This document shows positions 26,347 through 37,459 of a stretch of 64,000 nucleotides of DNA, one piece after another. The position numbers and the translations under genes were made by a program. Under the pieces are notes generated by a model. The model worked only from the letters and a program-made list of their open reading frames with translations, was not told the origin of the DNA and made no database searches. This stretch comes from Gammaproteobacteria bacterium (lineage in GTDB: Bacteria > Pseudomonadota > Gammaproteobacteria > Thiohalospirales > Thiohalospiraceae), in assembly GCA_015491735.1 (NCBI GenBank), contig WFVH01000037.1, positions 1 to 64,000 of the forward strand. The letters are read 5' to 3'. Numbering within the stretch: the first letter of the stretch is position 1; each line of letters starts with the position of its first letter.

Positions 26347-27195
26347 ATGAAAATCATCATCGGTATTTTGATTGTTTCAGCAAGTGTCGTGGGGGGCTAC
26401 CTGATGGCTCACGGCAAGCTGGCAATTCTCTGGCAGCCTGCCGAATATGTCGTCATCTGTGGCGCGGCGTTCGGTGCGTTCGTTATCGCCAACCCCGGCG
26501 GCGTGATCAAAAAGACAATGATGAGCTTTACTGTTCTGATGAAAGGCTCTCCCTACAACAAAGCGATGTATATGGAGCTGCTGGCGCTGATGTACGAGCT
26601 TTTCAGCAAGGCCCGCAAAGAGGGGGTGATGGCGCTTGAGTCGCATATCGATGATCCCGGCAGCAGCGACATATTCACGAAATACCCCAAGGTTTCAGCG
26701 GACCATCACGCCATGGAGTTTTTGACCGACTATCTGCGCCTGATTGTCGGTGGAAACATGAACGCCTTTGAACTGGAAAACCTGATGGATATCGAGCTGG
26801 AAACCCATCATGCGGATGCAATGAAGACCGGCGATGCGCTGACCGCCATCGGTGATGGCCTGCCCGGTTTTGGTATTGTCGCCGCGGTGCTTGGCGTTAT
26901 CATTACCATGGGCTCCATCGGCGGCGATCCGGCAGTACTGGGTGCCCACGTCGGCGCAGCCCTGGTGGGTACGTTTCTGGGAATACTGCTTTCCTACGGT
27001 TTTGTCGGTCCCATGGGTACGGCCGCGGCGGTGATAGCCGAGGAGGAGTCAAAGTTCCTGTCCTGCATCAAGGTCTGCATCATGGCCACTCTGAACGGTT
27101 ATGCGCCACCCATCGCCGTCGAGTTTGGCCGCAAGGCTATCAGCCATGAATACCGGCCCGGTTTCAGCGAACTGGAAGAGCACGTCAAGGGTTGA
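26347..27195 (+). CDS. motA: Flagellar motor stator protein MotA
   Basis: A 282-residue inner-membrane protein with four predicted transmembrane helices. It forms the ion-conducting stator of the flagellar motor with MotB. The sequence is of the E. coli MotA type, with a large cytoplasmic loop between TM2 and TM3 (about residues 55-165). The conserved TM3-TM4 segment TAIGDGLPGFGIVAAVLGVIITMGS contains the prolines essential for torque generation. VGTFLGILLSYGFVGPMGTA forms TM4, and the tail is EFGRKAISHEYRPGFSELEEHV. It precedes motB by 84 bases. Other flagellar genes are absent from the window. Confidence 0.95.
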   Translation: MKIIIGILIVSASVVGGYLMAHGKLAILWQPAEYVVICGAAFGAFVIANPGGVIKKTMMSFTVLMKGSPYNKAMYMELLALMYELFSKARKEGVMALESHIDDPGSSDIFTKYPKVSADHHAMEFLTDYLRLIVGGNMNAFELENLMDIELETHHADAMKTGDALTAIGDGLPGFGIVAAVLGVIITMGSIGGDPAVLGAHVGAALVGTFLGILLSYGFVGPMGTAAAVIAEEESKFLSCIKVCIMATLNGYAPPIAVEFGRKAISHEYRPGFSELEEHVKG

Positions 27196-27279
27196 GGGTG
27201 CTCCGGAAAATGTTGACGATGTCAAACCGCTGCCCGATCGTCTGCGTGGCGGAAGAGCGCGCGCGGGGGAACCATTATA

Positions 27280-28347
27280 ATGGATAGTAACGCCGTTCAG
27301 CCCATTATCGTCAAACGCGTCAAAAAAGGGGGGCATGGCGGGCATCACGGCGGCTCCTGGAAGGTGGCCTATGCCGACTTCGTAACCGCCATGATGGCGC
27401 TGTTTCTGCTGTTGTGGCTGTTGGAAACCACCCCCAAAGAGGACTTGAAGGCGATGGAAGGGTATTTCCAGAGTCCCAGCATGATCGAGGCGGCCGGTGG
27501 AGCCAGCAGCGCGGTGATCGACATGGGGGGGGGAATGGATGCCCCCAAAGGGGAGGGTGGCACCATTCTCAAGACGAATCCGAAGGAGGGGACCGCCGAG
27601 TCGGAAATCACCGAAACCCCGGAGAGAAGCAGCCATGGCTCCATCAATGAGCTGATGCTCAAACTCAAGGAAAAACTGCAGAATCACCCCACGCTCCGCA
27701 GCTTCAAGGATCAGATCTATCTGGATGTTACCGACGAGGGATTGCGCATTCAGGTGGTGGACAGGGAAAACCGGCCGATGTTCGATTCAGGAAAGGCGAA
27801 ATTCAAACCCTATGCGCAGGTCATCCTCCGGGAAATAGGCAAGGTGATAGCCGAGGTTCCCAACAAAATCAGTATTACCGGGCATACCGACTCCCGGCCG
27901 TTTACCGGCAGGAAGAACTACAGCAACTGGGAGTTGTCAAGTGATCGGGCCAACGCCGCCAGAAGAGAGCTGGTTGAACACGTAATGGATGAAGAGCGGA
28001 TTGCCCGTGTCGTTGGTCTGGCGGACTCGGTTCCCTTTCTTCCCGATGAGCCGGACGCACCGATAAACCGCCGTATCAGCATCGTGGTAACGGATGAAGC
28101 AGTCGTGGACTCTTTCAATACCGAGGAGCACAAACCAGTAGCGGAAGTGCTTCTGGAACAACTGGAGCTGCAGCCTCCATCCACCCCATCGCACGACCTG
28201 GAAAAACCCCGTTCCCCCATCGAGATTACGCAAACCCCTGACGCGAAAACAGGGATAACGTTGAACCTGGATCACAAGGGAGCATTCGACGCCAATGTGC
28301 TGGAAGAGCGGCTGAAAAAACTGCTGGATAACCCGCCGGATCACTAA
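27280..28347 (+). CDS. motB: Flagellar motor stator protein MotB
   Basis: A 355-residue partner of MotA. After a basic, His/Gly-rich N-terminus (VKKGGHGGHHGGSWKVAYAD) the single transmembrane helix begins with the ion-binding aspartate in YADFVTAMMALFLLLWLLE. The periplasmic plug and linker follow. The OmpA-like peptidoglycan-binding domain spans about residues 150-270, with ISITGHTDSRPFTGRKNYSNW and LSSDRANAARRELVEHV. About 85 extra residues at the C-terminus are Pro/Glu rich and not part of the family core. The stop is 33 bases before a MITE-like element whose hairpin might also end transcription. Confidence 0.95.
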   Translation: MDSNAVQPIIVKRVKKGGHGGHHGGSWKVAYADFVTAMMALFLLLWLLETTPKEDLKAMEGYFQSPSMIEAAGGASSAVIDMGGGMDAPKGEGGTILKTNPKEGTAESEITETPERSSHGSINELMLKLKEKLQNHPTLRSFKDQIYLDVTDEGLRIQVVDRENRPMFDSGKAKFKPYAQVILREIGKVIAEVPNKISITGHTDSRPFTGRKNYSNWELSSDRANAARRELVEHVMDEERIARVVGLADSVPFLPDEPDAPINRRISIVVTDEAVVDSFNTEEHKPVAEVLLEQLELQPPSTPSHDLEKPRSPIEITQTPDAKTGITLNLDHKGAFDANVLEERLKKLLDNPPDH

Positions 28348-28380
28348 CGCTACTAATCCGGCCACAATTGAACCTCTCTT

Positions 28381-28532
28381 GTAACTATTCAGCTCACCCC
28401 TGAAACCTGCCATTTCTGCGTTGAAAAATGGTTATTTACACCAGTAAACTCCCGTTGTTCGCCTTGAATCGGCGAATTTCAGGGGCAATCTGAACAGTTA
28501 CCGGCTTGCTTCATACTAAGCTGAATAGTTAC
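28381..28532 (+). mobile_element. MITE-like element, 152 bp, with perfect 8-bp target duplication
   Basis: Perfect 12-bp terminal inverted repeats GTAACTATTCAG (28381-28392) and CTGAATAGTTAC (28521-28532) bound a non-coding palindromic interior. The octamer CCTCTCTT stands immediately on both sides (28373-28380 and 28533-28540). A second copy of the end, CTGAACAGTTAC at 28490-28501, lies exactly 31 bp inside the right terminus. The element is about 93% identical, in reverse orientation, to 37251-37402. It was inserted in a decayed transposase fragment whose codons continue to the right of it. Confidence 0.92.
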
Positions 28533-28535
28533 CCT

Positions 28536-28673
28536 CTCTTTGCCAAAGTCTGCGATAGTCTCCCAACCATTAGCACCACTGGCCACGGCACCTACCGTCA
28601 GCGCGCCAGGATCGAGTAATGCGCAAGCTTTGTTGCGCTCGATTTACGGATCGTCCAGTTTCTGGAAATAGCC
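28536..28673 (-). pseudogene. Decayed N-terminal fragment of an ISAs1-family transposase
   Basis: Read on the minus strand from 28673, the translation is GYFQKLDDP, a stop codon (TAA at 28644-28646), then IERNKACALLDPGALTVGAV and ASGANGWETIADFGKE. This matches the N-terminal region of ISAs1-type DDE transposases as I know it (DDPRIERNKACALLDIL, then GWETIADFGKEK). The arginine codon after DDP has become a stop and the frame ends at the MITE insertion, so it is a relic with no function. The rest of the transposase is not recognisable on either side. Confidence 0.75.
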
Positions 28674-29094
28674 GATAAAACAAGGAATTACAATAATATC
28701 ATCATACTTTTTCTCTCAACAAGCCCCTGTTTTTGATTTGACTGGCTCGCTCAGCGGTGGGCATGCTCTGGCTAACGCCCGAAGTTACTTGAGATTGCGC
28801 GTCTAGCCAACTCATTTTTCTGAGGAACTCTATCGCATAACAGTGGTTCGGTTGCCTTCGGCCGGATACGGGGTGCCGGGATATCGGTCTTGGCGGCGGT
28901 GCCCCCGGATTTGAATGCTTGCGCAAAGAAGCTCCTGTAATGTTGCCGGGGTAGTAACTTGTCGCGGTTTCTGTAAAGGCGTATTCTACTGGCGTGGCAG
29001 CGGCATGTCCGGATGTATAACGTCGAAGGAGTGCGCGGAATGGGAGTTCCCATGCCCGATTGTTGCCAGGTTCATCGCGATTGATTTGACCACC
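28674..29094. other. Intergenic region upstream of tRNA-Ser, no gene recognised
   Basis: A 421-bp stretch between the transposase relic and tRNA-Ser. An open frame of 93 codons crosses the minus strand (28772-29053), but it has no ribosome-binding site and no recognisable family and is probably chance. No promoter with both hexamers was convincing. Confidence 0.35.
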
Positions 29095-29187
29095 GGAGAG
29101 GTACCGAAGCGGTCATACCGGCACCGACTCGAAATCGGTTGGGGGTTTTTACGCCCCACGCGGGTTCGAATCCCGCCCTCTCCGCCA
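29095..29187 (+). tRNA. tRNA-Ser (anticodon CGA)
   Basis: A complete 93-nt class II tRNA. The acceptor stem GGAGAGG pairs with CCTCTCC, the anticodon loop CTCGAAA gives CGA, there is a long variable arm (GGGGGTTTTTACGCCCC), the T-loop is GTTCGAATC and the 3' CCA is encoded. Confidence 0.97.
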
Positions 29188-29224
29188 ACTTGCGGTCAGC
29201 GCCGGGTGCGGTCCCACCTGACGG

Positions 29225-29375
29225 GTAGCCTCCTGGCCAGCCACTTGAAACCCACCATTTCCACATTAGAAAAATGGTTATCTGCAGTCAATACTCATCT
29301 TTTGCCTTGAACCCGGGCGTTTCATGGGTGATTCGGGCAGTTACCTTCGAGTTCTGTAACTTGCGAAGTGGTTAC
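29225..29375 (+). repeat. MITE-like repeat, 151 bp, diverged copy
   Basis: A diverged copy with the same layout as the 152-bp elements. The left end is GTAGCCTCCTGGCCAGCC at 29225, and AAAAATGG and TTGCCTTGAAC blocks lie inside. The inner right end GGGCAGTTAC finishes at 29344, and the outer end GAAGTGGTTAC finishes at 29375, again 31 bp apart. Flanking octamers CCTGACGG (29217-29224) and CCAGACAG (29376-29383) agree at 6 of 8 positions. It lies between tRNA-Ser and the gltB promoter. Confidence 0.7.
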
Positions 29376-29511
29376 CCAGACAGCTTCAACGGGTTTTTCC
29401 TGGACAGCGGTAATTTTTCAACCGGATGGTGGTCGTACCGCATGAAAACCGGCCGGTCCCGGCCGGTGGCCGCTCACCATACGCTTGCGTGCCGGCTTGG
29501 GTCTCTCTTCA

Positions 29512-29540
29512 TTGAACAAAACCAGCTGCGGTAGTATAAT
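29512..29540 (+). promoter_or_regulatory. Sigma-70 promoter of gltB
   Basis: A -35 TTGAAC at 29512-29517 and a perfect -10 TATAAT at 29535-29540 have the ideal 17-bp spacing. The start would be near 29547, leaving a leader of about 60 nt before the gltB ATG. Confidence 0.75.
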
Positions 29541-29607
29541 CCCCAGCCATTTTGCCCGCCCTGAGAGGGTTTCATTTGCTTTTGGGTGACACAATCAAAG
29601 AGTATCG

Positions 29608-32600
29608 ATGAATTCAGATAACAACGGAACTCCCACCCTTTATCGTCCCTCCTTTGAGAAGGATAGCTGCGGTTTTGGCCTGATCGCTCATATGGACGGC
29701 GTTCCCGGCCACTGGCTGGTACAGACGGCCGTCGATGCGCTGACCCGGCTAACCCATCGGGGTGCTGTCGCTGCGGACGGCAAGACCGGTGATGGTTGCG
29801 GGTTATTGATGAAGATGCCGGATCGATTCATGCGCGCCGTAGCGCGACAGGATGGCATTCATCTGGACAAAAAATTTGCCACCGGAATGGTGTTTTTGAA
29901 CCCGAACCCGAAACTGGCTGAAAAGGCCCGTAGCCGTCTTGAGCGGGAGCTTGTAGCCGAGGGGCTGCAGGTGGCGGGTTGGCGAACGGTACCGACTGAC
30001 AACAGCGCCTGTGGCGAAGAGGCGCTTGAAAGCCTGCCGCTGTTCGAGCAGATTTTCATCAATGCCGGTGAAAGCATGGACGAAACCCGATTCGAACGCC
30101 ACCTCTACATTGCCCGGCGGCGTACCGAAAAGGCCATCGGTAATGGCGATAAAACCTTCTATATTCCCAGCCTCTCATCACGGGTGGTGTCCTATAAAGG
30201 GTTGGTGATGCCGGCCAATCTGCCGGTGTTTTACCGGGATCTGCAGGATGAGCGGCTGGAGTCCGCCCTGTGTGTGTTCCACCAGCGCTTCTCCACCAAC
30301 ACCTGGCCGGAGTGGCGGCTGGCGCAGCCGTTCCGTTATCTGGCCCACAACGGCGAAATCAATACCATCCAGGGAAACCGCAACTGGTCAATGGCGCGGG
30401 GCCACAAGTTCAAAACGCCCCATATCCCCATGCCGGATGTGCGTCCGATGGTCTCCATGAGCGGCTCCGACTCCAGCAGCCTGGATAACATGCTGGAGGC
30501 GCTGCTGGCCGGCGGAATGGACATCTTTCGGGCCATGCGGCTGCTGATTCCGCCCGCCTGGCAGAACGTGGAGACCATGGACCCGGATCTGCGCGCCTTT
30601 TACGAATACCACTCCATGCACATGGAGCCGTGGGATGGCCCGGCCGGCATCGTGTTGACAGACGGCCGCTACGCCGGCTGCGCGCTGGATCGTAACGGTC
30701 TGCGCCCGGCGCGCTGGGTCATTACCAGCGATCGCCACATCACCCTGGCTTCGGAGATCGGTGTCTACGACTATCTTCCGGAGCAGGTCGTGGCCAAGGG
30801 CCGGCTCGGCCCCGGCCAGATGCTGGCCGTTGACACGGCGACCGGCAAGCTGCTGTTGCCGGAGCAGATCGAGCAGCAACTCAAATGCCGCAAACCGTAC
30901 AAACAGTGGTTGAACACGCACACCCGCCGCCTGAAGTCGCAGTTGCAGGAAGAGGAACAGTGCGTTCAGCCGATGGCGCGGGAGCGTTTTGAAGTCTGTC
31001 AAAAACTGTTTCAGATCAGCTTCGAGGAGCGGGACCAGGTGTTGCGGGTTCTGGCCGAAGCGGGGCAGGAGGCCATCGGTTCGATGGGTGATGACACCCC
31101 TGCGGCAGTGCTGTCGCGCCGGGTGCGCTCCCTGTACGACTATTTCCGCCAGCAGTTCGCCCAGGTGACCAATCCGCCCATCGATCCGATCCGGGAGCGG
31201 ATCGTGATGTCGCTGGAGAGCTGTTTTGGCCGGGAAAAAAACCTGTTTGAAGAGACCGAAGACCATGCTGTCCGCCTGTTGGTGGACTCTCCGGTGCTGT
31301 CGGTCAGCAAGTTTCAGCAGCTGCAGGAACTGGGTGATCCCGACTACGCCTGCTGGCGTATCGATCTCAACTATTCTGTCAGCAGCACGCTGCAGGAGGC
31401 GTTGCAGCGTATCTGCGATCAGGCGGTTGCAGCGATAAAGGGTGGCAAGGTGGTGCTGATTCTGTCGGATCGGGAGGTTACTCCGGACAGTATACCGGTC
31501 CATGCCCTGCTGGCCACTGGCGCGGTGCACCACAAGCTGATTCGCGAAGGGCTGCGCTGTGATGCCAATATCGTGGTGGAGACCGGCACTGCCCGCAATC
31601 CTCACGAGTTCGCGGTGCTGATCGGCTACGGCGCCACCGCTGTTTATCCCTGGCTGGCCTATGAGTGTCTGCTCGATCTGCAGCGCAGCGGCGAAATCAG
31701 CGGCTATGGCTGTGGCCAGTTGATGCACAACTACCGCAAGGGGATCAACAAGGGGTTGTACAAGATCATCTCCAAGATGGGCATCTCCACCATCGCCAGC
31801 TACCGGGGCGCCCAGCTGTTTGAGTCGGTGGGGCTGCATGATGAGGTGGTGGCGTTCTGTTTCAGGGGTACCACCAACCGGCTTCAGGGCAGCCGCTTCG
31901 AGGACCTGGAGCAGGATCAACGCATCCTGGCGAGCGAAGCCTGGGATCCACGCTGCCAGATCACTCAGGGCGGACTGCTCAAGTACATTCATGGCGGAGA
32001 GGATCACGCATACAATCCCGACGTGGTGCAGGCATTGCGTCAGGCGGTGACCCGGGGTGAGTACGAGGACTACCGGGAGTTTGCCCGCCTGGTCAACCAG
32101 CGGCCGATACTCGCCTTTCGTGATCTGATGGAGCTGCGCAAGGCGGAGGTGCCGCTCAGCCTGGATGAGGTGGAGCCGGTGGAGGCGATTATCCCGCGTT
32201 TTGACAGCGCCGCCATGTCGCTGGGCGCGCTCTCTCCTGAGGCCCACGAGACCCTGGCCGAGGCGATGAACCGGCTGGGCGGGCGCTCCAATTCCGGCGA
32301 GGGAGGAGAGGATCCGGCCCGTTATGGCACCGTCAAGCGCTCCAAGATAAAACAGGTGGCTTCCGGGCGGTTTGGAGTTACACCCGCCTATCTCTCCAGC
32401 GCCGAAGTGATTCAGATCAAGATTGCCCAGGGCGCCAAACCCGGTGAGGGTGGCCAGCTTCCTGGCGGCAAGGTGAATGAGCTGATTGCGGAGTTGCGTT
32501 ACTGCAAGCCGGGTGTTTCGCTCATCTCTCCGCCGCCGCATCACGATATCTACTCTATCGAGGATCTGGCGCAACTCATTTATGACCTCAAGCAGGTCAA

Positions 32601-34077
32601 TCCCGACGCGCTGGTTTCCGTCAAGCTGGTGGCCGAGGCGGGTGTGGGTACCATTGCTGCCGGGGTGGCCAAGGCTTATGCTGATCTGATCACCATATCG
32701 GGGTACGATGGCGGTACCGGCGCCAGTCCGTTGACATCGGTGAAGTATGCCGGTTCGCCGTGGGAGCTGGGGCTTACCGAGACCCACCAGATTCTGCGCG
32801 CCAACAATCTGCGCGGCAAGGTGCGGGTACAGACCGATGGCGGTCTCAAGACCGGGCTGGATGTGGTCAAGGCAGCGTTGCTTGGGGCAGAAAGCTTCGC
32901 TTTCGGCACCGCGCCGATGATCGCTATCGGTTGTAAATATCTGCGGATCTGCCATCTGAACAATTGCGCCACCGGAATCGCCACCCAGAACACCGTATTG
33001 CGCAAGGAGCACTACATCGGCAAGGTGGAGATGATGATGAATTACATCCGCTTCGTTGCTGAAGAGGTGCGTGAACTGCTGGCGGAACTGGGTTACCGGC
33101 GCCTGGACGAGATTATTGGCCGCACCGATCTGCTGGAGCTGTTGCCCGGCGCTACCAGCAAACAGCAGCAGCTCGATCTGACCCCTGTTCTGGGTGATGG
33201 GGGCGTGTCTGCGGACAAGCCGCGCTATTGTACCGAAGCGCGCAACGAGCCGTTCGACAAGGGCAGACTGGCTGAGCAGATGGTGCGTGATGCGCTGCCC
33301 GCCATCGAGAACAAGCGTGGTGGCCGTTTCCGCTACCACCTGAAAAACATCCATCGCTCTATCGGTGCCCGCCTCTCGGGGGAGATAGCGCGGCGGCATG
33401 GTAATCTCGGCATGGCAGATGCACCCATCATACTTCGCCTGCAGGGAACGGCCGGGCAGAGTTTCGGAGTATGGAATGCCGGCGGGTTACACATGTATCT
33501 CGAAGGGGATGCCAATGACTACGTGGGCAAGGGCATGGCCGGTGGCAAGCTGGTTATCTACCCGCCGCAGGGCAGCATCTTCCCCAGCCACGAGACTACC
33601 ATTATCGGCAACACCTGCCTGTACGGAGCAACTGGCGGCCAGTTGATGGCAGCCGGTCAGGCCGGGGAGCGGTTTGCGGTACGCAACTCTGGCGCCTGCG
33701 CGGTGGTGGAGGGGGTTGGCGACCACTGCTGTGAATACATGACTGGCGGGGTGGTGGTGGTTCTTGGCCAAACTGGACTCAACTTTGGTGCCGGTATGAC
33801 CGGTGGATTTGCCTATGTGCTGGATCGGGACAACTGCTTTGTGGATCACTATAACCACGAGCTGATCGATATCCACCGGATCACTACCGAGAACATGGGT
33901 GCCTACCGCGACTATCTGCAACAGGTGATCAGGAATTTCGTAGCGGAGACAAATAGCCGTTATGGTCAGGAGGTCCTTGACAACTTTGCCGATTTGGCCG
34001 GCAAATTCTGGCTGGTCAAACCCAAGGCGCTGGCGCTGGCCGCATTGATTGCCGATCTCCAGAATGCGGCCGCATGA
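29608..34077 (+). CDS. gltB: Glutamate synthase (NADPH) large subunit
   Basis: A 1489-residue iron-sulfur flavoprotein that, with GltD, makes two glutamates from glutamine and 2-oxoglutarate (GOGAT step of ammonia assimilation). The N-terminal class II glutamine amidotransferase begins at Cys21 in [16 protein letters not shown], so a 20-residue propeptide is expected to be removed. The central and FMN-binding synthase domains follow, with [19 protein letters not shown]. The 3Fe-4S cysteines are in [19 protein letters not shown], and the C-terminal GXGXG beta-helix domain has LVIYPPQGS and [13 protein letters not shown]. It is full length. gltD follows after 86 bases. Confidence 0.97.
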   Translation: MNSDNNGTPTLYRPSFEKDSCGFGLIAHMDGVPGHWLVQTAVDALTRLTHRGAVAADGKTGDGCGLLMKMPDRFMRAVARQDGIHLDKKFATGMVFLNPNPKLAEKARSRLERELVAEGLQVAGWRTVPTDNSACGEEALESLPLFEQIFINAGESMDETRFERHLYIARRRTEKAIGNGDKTFYIPSLSSRVVSYKGLVMPANLPVFYRDLQDERLESALCVFHQRFSTNTWPEWRLAQPFRYLAHNGEINTIQGNRNWSMARGHKFKTPHIPMPDVRPMVSMSGSDSSSLDNMLEALLAGGMDIFRAMRLLIPPAWQNVETMDPDLRAFYEYHSMHMEPWDGPAGIVLTDGRYAGCALDRNGLRPARWVITSDRHITLASEIGVYDYLPEQVVAKGRLGPGQMLAVDTATGKLLLPEQIEQQLKCRKPYKQWLNTHTRRLKSQLQEEEQCVQPMARERFEVCQKLFQISFEERDQVLRVLAEAGQEAIGSMGDDTPAAVLSRRVRSLYDYFRQQFAQVTNPPIDPIRERIVMSLESCFGREKNLFEETEDHAVRLLVDSPVLSVSKFQQLQELGDPDYACWRIDLNYSVSSTLQEALQRICDQAVAAIKGGKVVLILSDREVTPDSIPVHALLATGAVHHKLIREGLRCDANIVVETGTARNPHEFAVLIGYGATAVYPWLAYECLLDLQRSGEISGYGCGQLMHNYRKGINKGLYKIISKMGISTIASYRGAQLFESVGLHDEVVAFCFRGTTNRLQGSRFEDLEQDQRILASEAWDPRCQITQGGLLKYIHGGEDHAYNPDVVQALRQAVTRGEYEDYREFARLVNQRPILAFRDLMELRKAEVPLSLDEVEPVEAIIPRFDSAAMSLGALSPEAHETLAEAMNRLGGRSNSGEGGEDPARYGTVKRSKIKQVASGRFGVTPAYLSSAEVIQIKIAQGAKPGEGGQLPGGKVNELIAELRYCKPGVSLISPPPHHDIYSIEDLAQLIYDLKQVNPDALVSVKLVAEAGVGTIAAGVAKAYADLITISGYDGGTGASPLTSVKYAGSPWELGLTETHQILRANNLRGKVRVQTDGGLKTGLDVVKAALLGAESFAFGTAPMIAIGCKYLRICHLNNCATGIATQNTVLRKEHYIGKVEMMMNYIRFVAEEVRELLAELGYRRLDEIIGRTDLLELLPGATSKQQQLDLTPVLGDGGVSADKPRYCTEARNEPFDKGRLAEQMVRDALPAIENKRGGRFRYHLKNIHRSIGARLSGEIARRHGNLGMADAPIILRLQGTAGQSFGVWNAGGLHMYLEGDANDYVGKGMAGGKLVIYPPQGSIFPSHETTIIGNTCLYGATGGQLMAAGQAGERFAVRNSGACAVVEGVGDHCCEYMTGGVVVVLGQTGLNFGAGMTGGFAYVLDRDNCFVDHYNHELIDIHRITTENMGAYRDYLQQVIRNFVAETNSRYGQEVLDNFADLAGKFWLVKPKALALAALIADLQNAAA

Positions 34078-34160
34078 AACATGTTACCCCGCTAATCACG
34101 GTGGAGTATGCGGATATTCCACATTTTTTTTCAAACAGGTGGCTGCGGCCTGAATAGTGA

Positions 34161-35570
<1,410 letters not shown>

Positions 35571-35576
35571 TTCCTG

Positions 35577-36641
35577 ATGAAAACACTTGAAAACGATCGT
35601 TTTCTGCGCGCCCTGTTGCGTGAGCCTGTCGATGTAACGCCGGTGTGGATGATGCGCCAGGCGGGCCGCTATCTACCGGAATATCGCGCTACCCGTGCGC
35701 GGGCCGGCAGTTTCATGGATCTGTGCAAATCACCGCAGCTAGCCTGTGAAGTTACCCTGCAGCCGCTGGAGCGTTTCCCGCTGGATGCGGCCATTCTGTT
35801 CTCCGATATTCTGACCATCCCCGATGCCATGGGGCTGGGACTCCATTTCGCCGAGGGAGAAGGTCCCCGCTTTGAACATCCGGTGCGCTGTGCGGCTGAT
35901 ATCGACAAACTGGGTGTTCCCGATCCGGAGCTGGAACTGAAGTATGTGATGGATGCGGTACGCACCATACGCCGCGAGCTGCATGGCCGGGTTCCCCTGA
36001 TCGGTTTTTCCGGCAGTCCCTGGACACTCGCCACCTACATGGTGGAAGGTGGATCCAGCAAGGAGTACGCCCATGTCAAGGGGATGCTGTACGATCGTCC
36101 TGAATTGATGCATGCGTTGCTCGACACCCTGGCGCAAACCGTCACCGCTTATCTCAATGCCCAGATTGCCGCAGGTGCGCAGGCAGTGATGGTTTTCGAT
36201 ACGTGGGGCGGCATCCTGACGCCCCGCGATTACCGTGAGTTCTCACTGCGCTACATGGCGCAGATAGTCGCCGGCCTGACCCGCGAAGCGGACGGTCGCC
36301 GGGTGCCGGTGGTGCTGTTCACCAAAGGTGGCGGCGCCTGGCTGGAGGCGATGGCTGATACCGGTTGTGATGCGCTGGGTGTGGACTGGACGCTGGATCT
36401 CGGTGATGCAAGGCGCCGGGTCGGTGATCGGGTGGCCTTGCAGGGCAACATGGATCCGGCGGTGCTGTATGCATCGCCGGAGAGAATTCGCCAGGAGGTA
36501 GCCGCGATTCTGAAAAGTTATGGCAGGGGCAGCGGCCACGTATTCAACCTTGGACACGGGATCCATCAACATGTGGATCCCCAGCGCGCTGCGGCCTTCA
36601 TAGAGGCGGTGCATGAGTTAAGCCCCTCCTGGCACCCCTAG
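35577..36641 (+). CDS. hemE: Uroporphyrinogen decarboxylase
   Basis: A 354-residue cytoplasmic enzyme converting uroporphyrinogen III to coproporphyrinogen III in heme synthesis. The signature [16 protein letters not shown] near residue 22 contains the arginines that bind substrate carboxylates. [19 protein letters not shown] follows with the catalytic Asp, then [17 protein letters not shown] and the C-terminal [14 protein letters not shown]. Its place directly after gltD is common in gammaproteobacteria and gives it the gltB promoter. Confidence 0.97.
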   Translation: MKTLENDRFLRALLREPVDVTPVWMMRQAGRYLPEYRATRARAGSFMDLCKSPQLACEVTLQPLERFPLDAAILFSDILTIPDAMGLGLHFAEGEGPRFEHPVRCAADIDKLGVPDPELELKYVMDAVRTIRRELHGRVPLIGFSGSPWTLATYMVEGGSSKEYAHVKGMLYDRPELMHALLDTLAQTVTAYLNAQIAAGAQAVMVFDTWGGILTPRDYREFSLRYMAQIVAGLTREADGRRVPVVLFTKGGGAWLEAMADTGCDALGVDWTLDLGDARRRVGDRVALQGNMDPAVLYASPERIRQEVAAILKSYGRGSGHVFNLGHGIHQHVDPQRAAAFIEAVHELSPSWHP

Positions 36642-36648
36642 CCGGCTT

Positions 36649-36716
36649 GTAACTGCCCGGTGATTTGTAAAATGTTATGGGAACTGACGGATTTCAGGGG
36701 CAAGCTGAGCTGTTGC
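36649..36716 (+). repeat. MITE-like repeat, 68-bp remnant
   Basis: Starts with GTAACTGCCCGG and ends with GCTGAGCTGTTGC, enclosing GACGGATTTCAGGGGCAAG, the right half of the family's palindrome; the left half is lost. Flanking octamers GCCGGCTT and ACCAGTTT match at 5 of 8 positions, all three differences being transitions. It separates hemE from the rhodanese gene. Confidence 0.55.
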
Positions 36717-36744
36717 ACCAGTTTTTACTAAAGGAGCGTAACTA

Positions 36745-37134
36745 ATGAAATTGCAACATGTTTTTTTCTTGTTACTCGCATTGTCGTTTACCATCGCCGC
36801 CTGTGCCAGGACTACGGACGGCACGGCGGAAAAGGCGGCATGGGAGGAGATTCGCAACGGAGCGCTGCTGGTGGATGTCAGAAGTCAGGAGGAGTATGAT
36901 GCCGGCCACCTCGAAGGTGCGCTGTTGATCCCTCATGATCAGATTCCGGAGCGGTTGTCGGAGTTCGGTGACGACAAAGACCGCAGCATCGTTGTTTACT
37001 GCCGCAGCGGCAAGCGGGCAGGTGTTGCTGAGCGGATGCTGCGGGAGGCAGGTTTTACCCATGTGCTGAATGCGGGAGGATATGAGGCGATGAAAGCCGC
37101 ACAGCAGCAAAAACGGCTGGACTCAAACCCCTGA
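36745..37134 (+). CDS. Rhodanese-domain lipoprotein
   Basis: A 129-residue protein consisting of a lipoprotein signal peptide (lipobox IAAC, Cys20) and a single rhodanese domain. Recognisable elements are LLVDVRSQEEYDAGHLEGA and the active-site loop VVYCRSGKRAGVAERML, whose Cys would carry a persulfide, followed by HVLNAGGYEAMK. It would sit in the periplasm anchored to a membrane and could transfer sulfane sulfur or bind thiols; the actual substrate is unknown. AAGGAG precedes the ATG at a good distance. It is separated from hemE by a repeat remnant and may have its own promoter. Confidence 0.88.
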   Translation: MKLQHVFFLLLALSFTIAACARTTDGTAEKAAWEEIRNGALLVDVRSQEEYDAGHLEGALLIPHDQIPERLSEFGDDKDRSIVVYCRSGKRAGVAERMLREAGFTHVLNAGGYEAMKAAQQQKRLDSNP

Positions 37135-37196
37135 TTCCCGGTCTTCCCGGAAACAGCGGCCCTGTGGTGCGCGAGAGGCAAGAAAAACGCGATTGC

Positions 37197-37227
37197 TTTC
37201 AATTTCTACAACTCGCCGGGTAGTTGC
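37197..37227 (+). repeat. Solo 31-bp terminal arm of the MITE-like family
   Basis: The sequence from TTTCAATTTC to GGGTAGTTGC is a 31-bp arm that aligns base for base in length with the outer arm ending at 55666 (TTTCAACTCC to GGGTAGTTAC). No other part of an element is recognisable upstream. It lies 23 bp before the intact copy at 37251. Confidence 0.55.
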
Positions 37228-37250
37228 GAAAAGAGAGACTTGGAAACTTT

Positions 37251-37402
37251 GTAACTATTCAGCATAGTATGAAACAAGCCGGTAACTGTTCAGATTGCCC
37301 CTGAAATTCGTCAGTTCAAGGCGAAAAATGGGAGTTTACGGGTGTAAATGACCATTTTTCAACGCAGAAATGGCGGATTTCAGGGGTGAGCTGAATAGTT
37401 AC
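37251..37402 (-). mobile_element. MITE-like element, 152 bp, with perfect 8-bp target duplication
   Basis: Perfect inverted ends GTAACTATTCAG (37251-37262) and CTGAATAGTTAC (37391-37402) are flanked on both sides by GAAACTTT (37243-37250 and 37403-37410). The inner end GTAACTGTTCAG begins at 37282, 31 bp inside. The interior contains CCCCTGAAATTCGTC against GCGGATTTCAGGGG plus AAAAATGG and CCATTTTT blocks, so a transcript would fold into a long hairpin. There is no coding sequence. It lies 57 bp upstream of the exosortase start and may affect its expression. Confidence 0.92.
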
Positions 37403-37459
37403 GAAACTTTTTTGTTTACTCGCGGCTGGGTGCAGGGCCGCTGTTGATGAGGGTTGTTC

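Noticed and set aside
30388-33399. Open frame of about 1000 codons antisense to gltB
   Set aside because: It mirrors gltB codon use, has a low-complexity His/Gln/Leu-rich translation and no family resemblance; gltB is a complete conserved gene.
37420-37459. Sigma-54 promoter for xrtD
   Set aside because: A GG-N10-GC spacing exists (TGGGTGCAGGGCCGC), but the remaining -24 and -12 bases do not fit, and such spacing is common by chance in GC-rich DNA.
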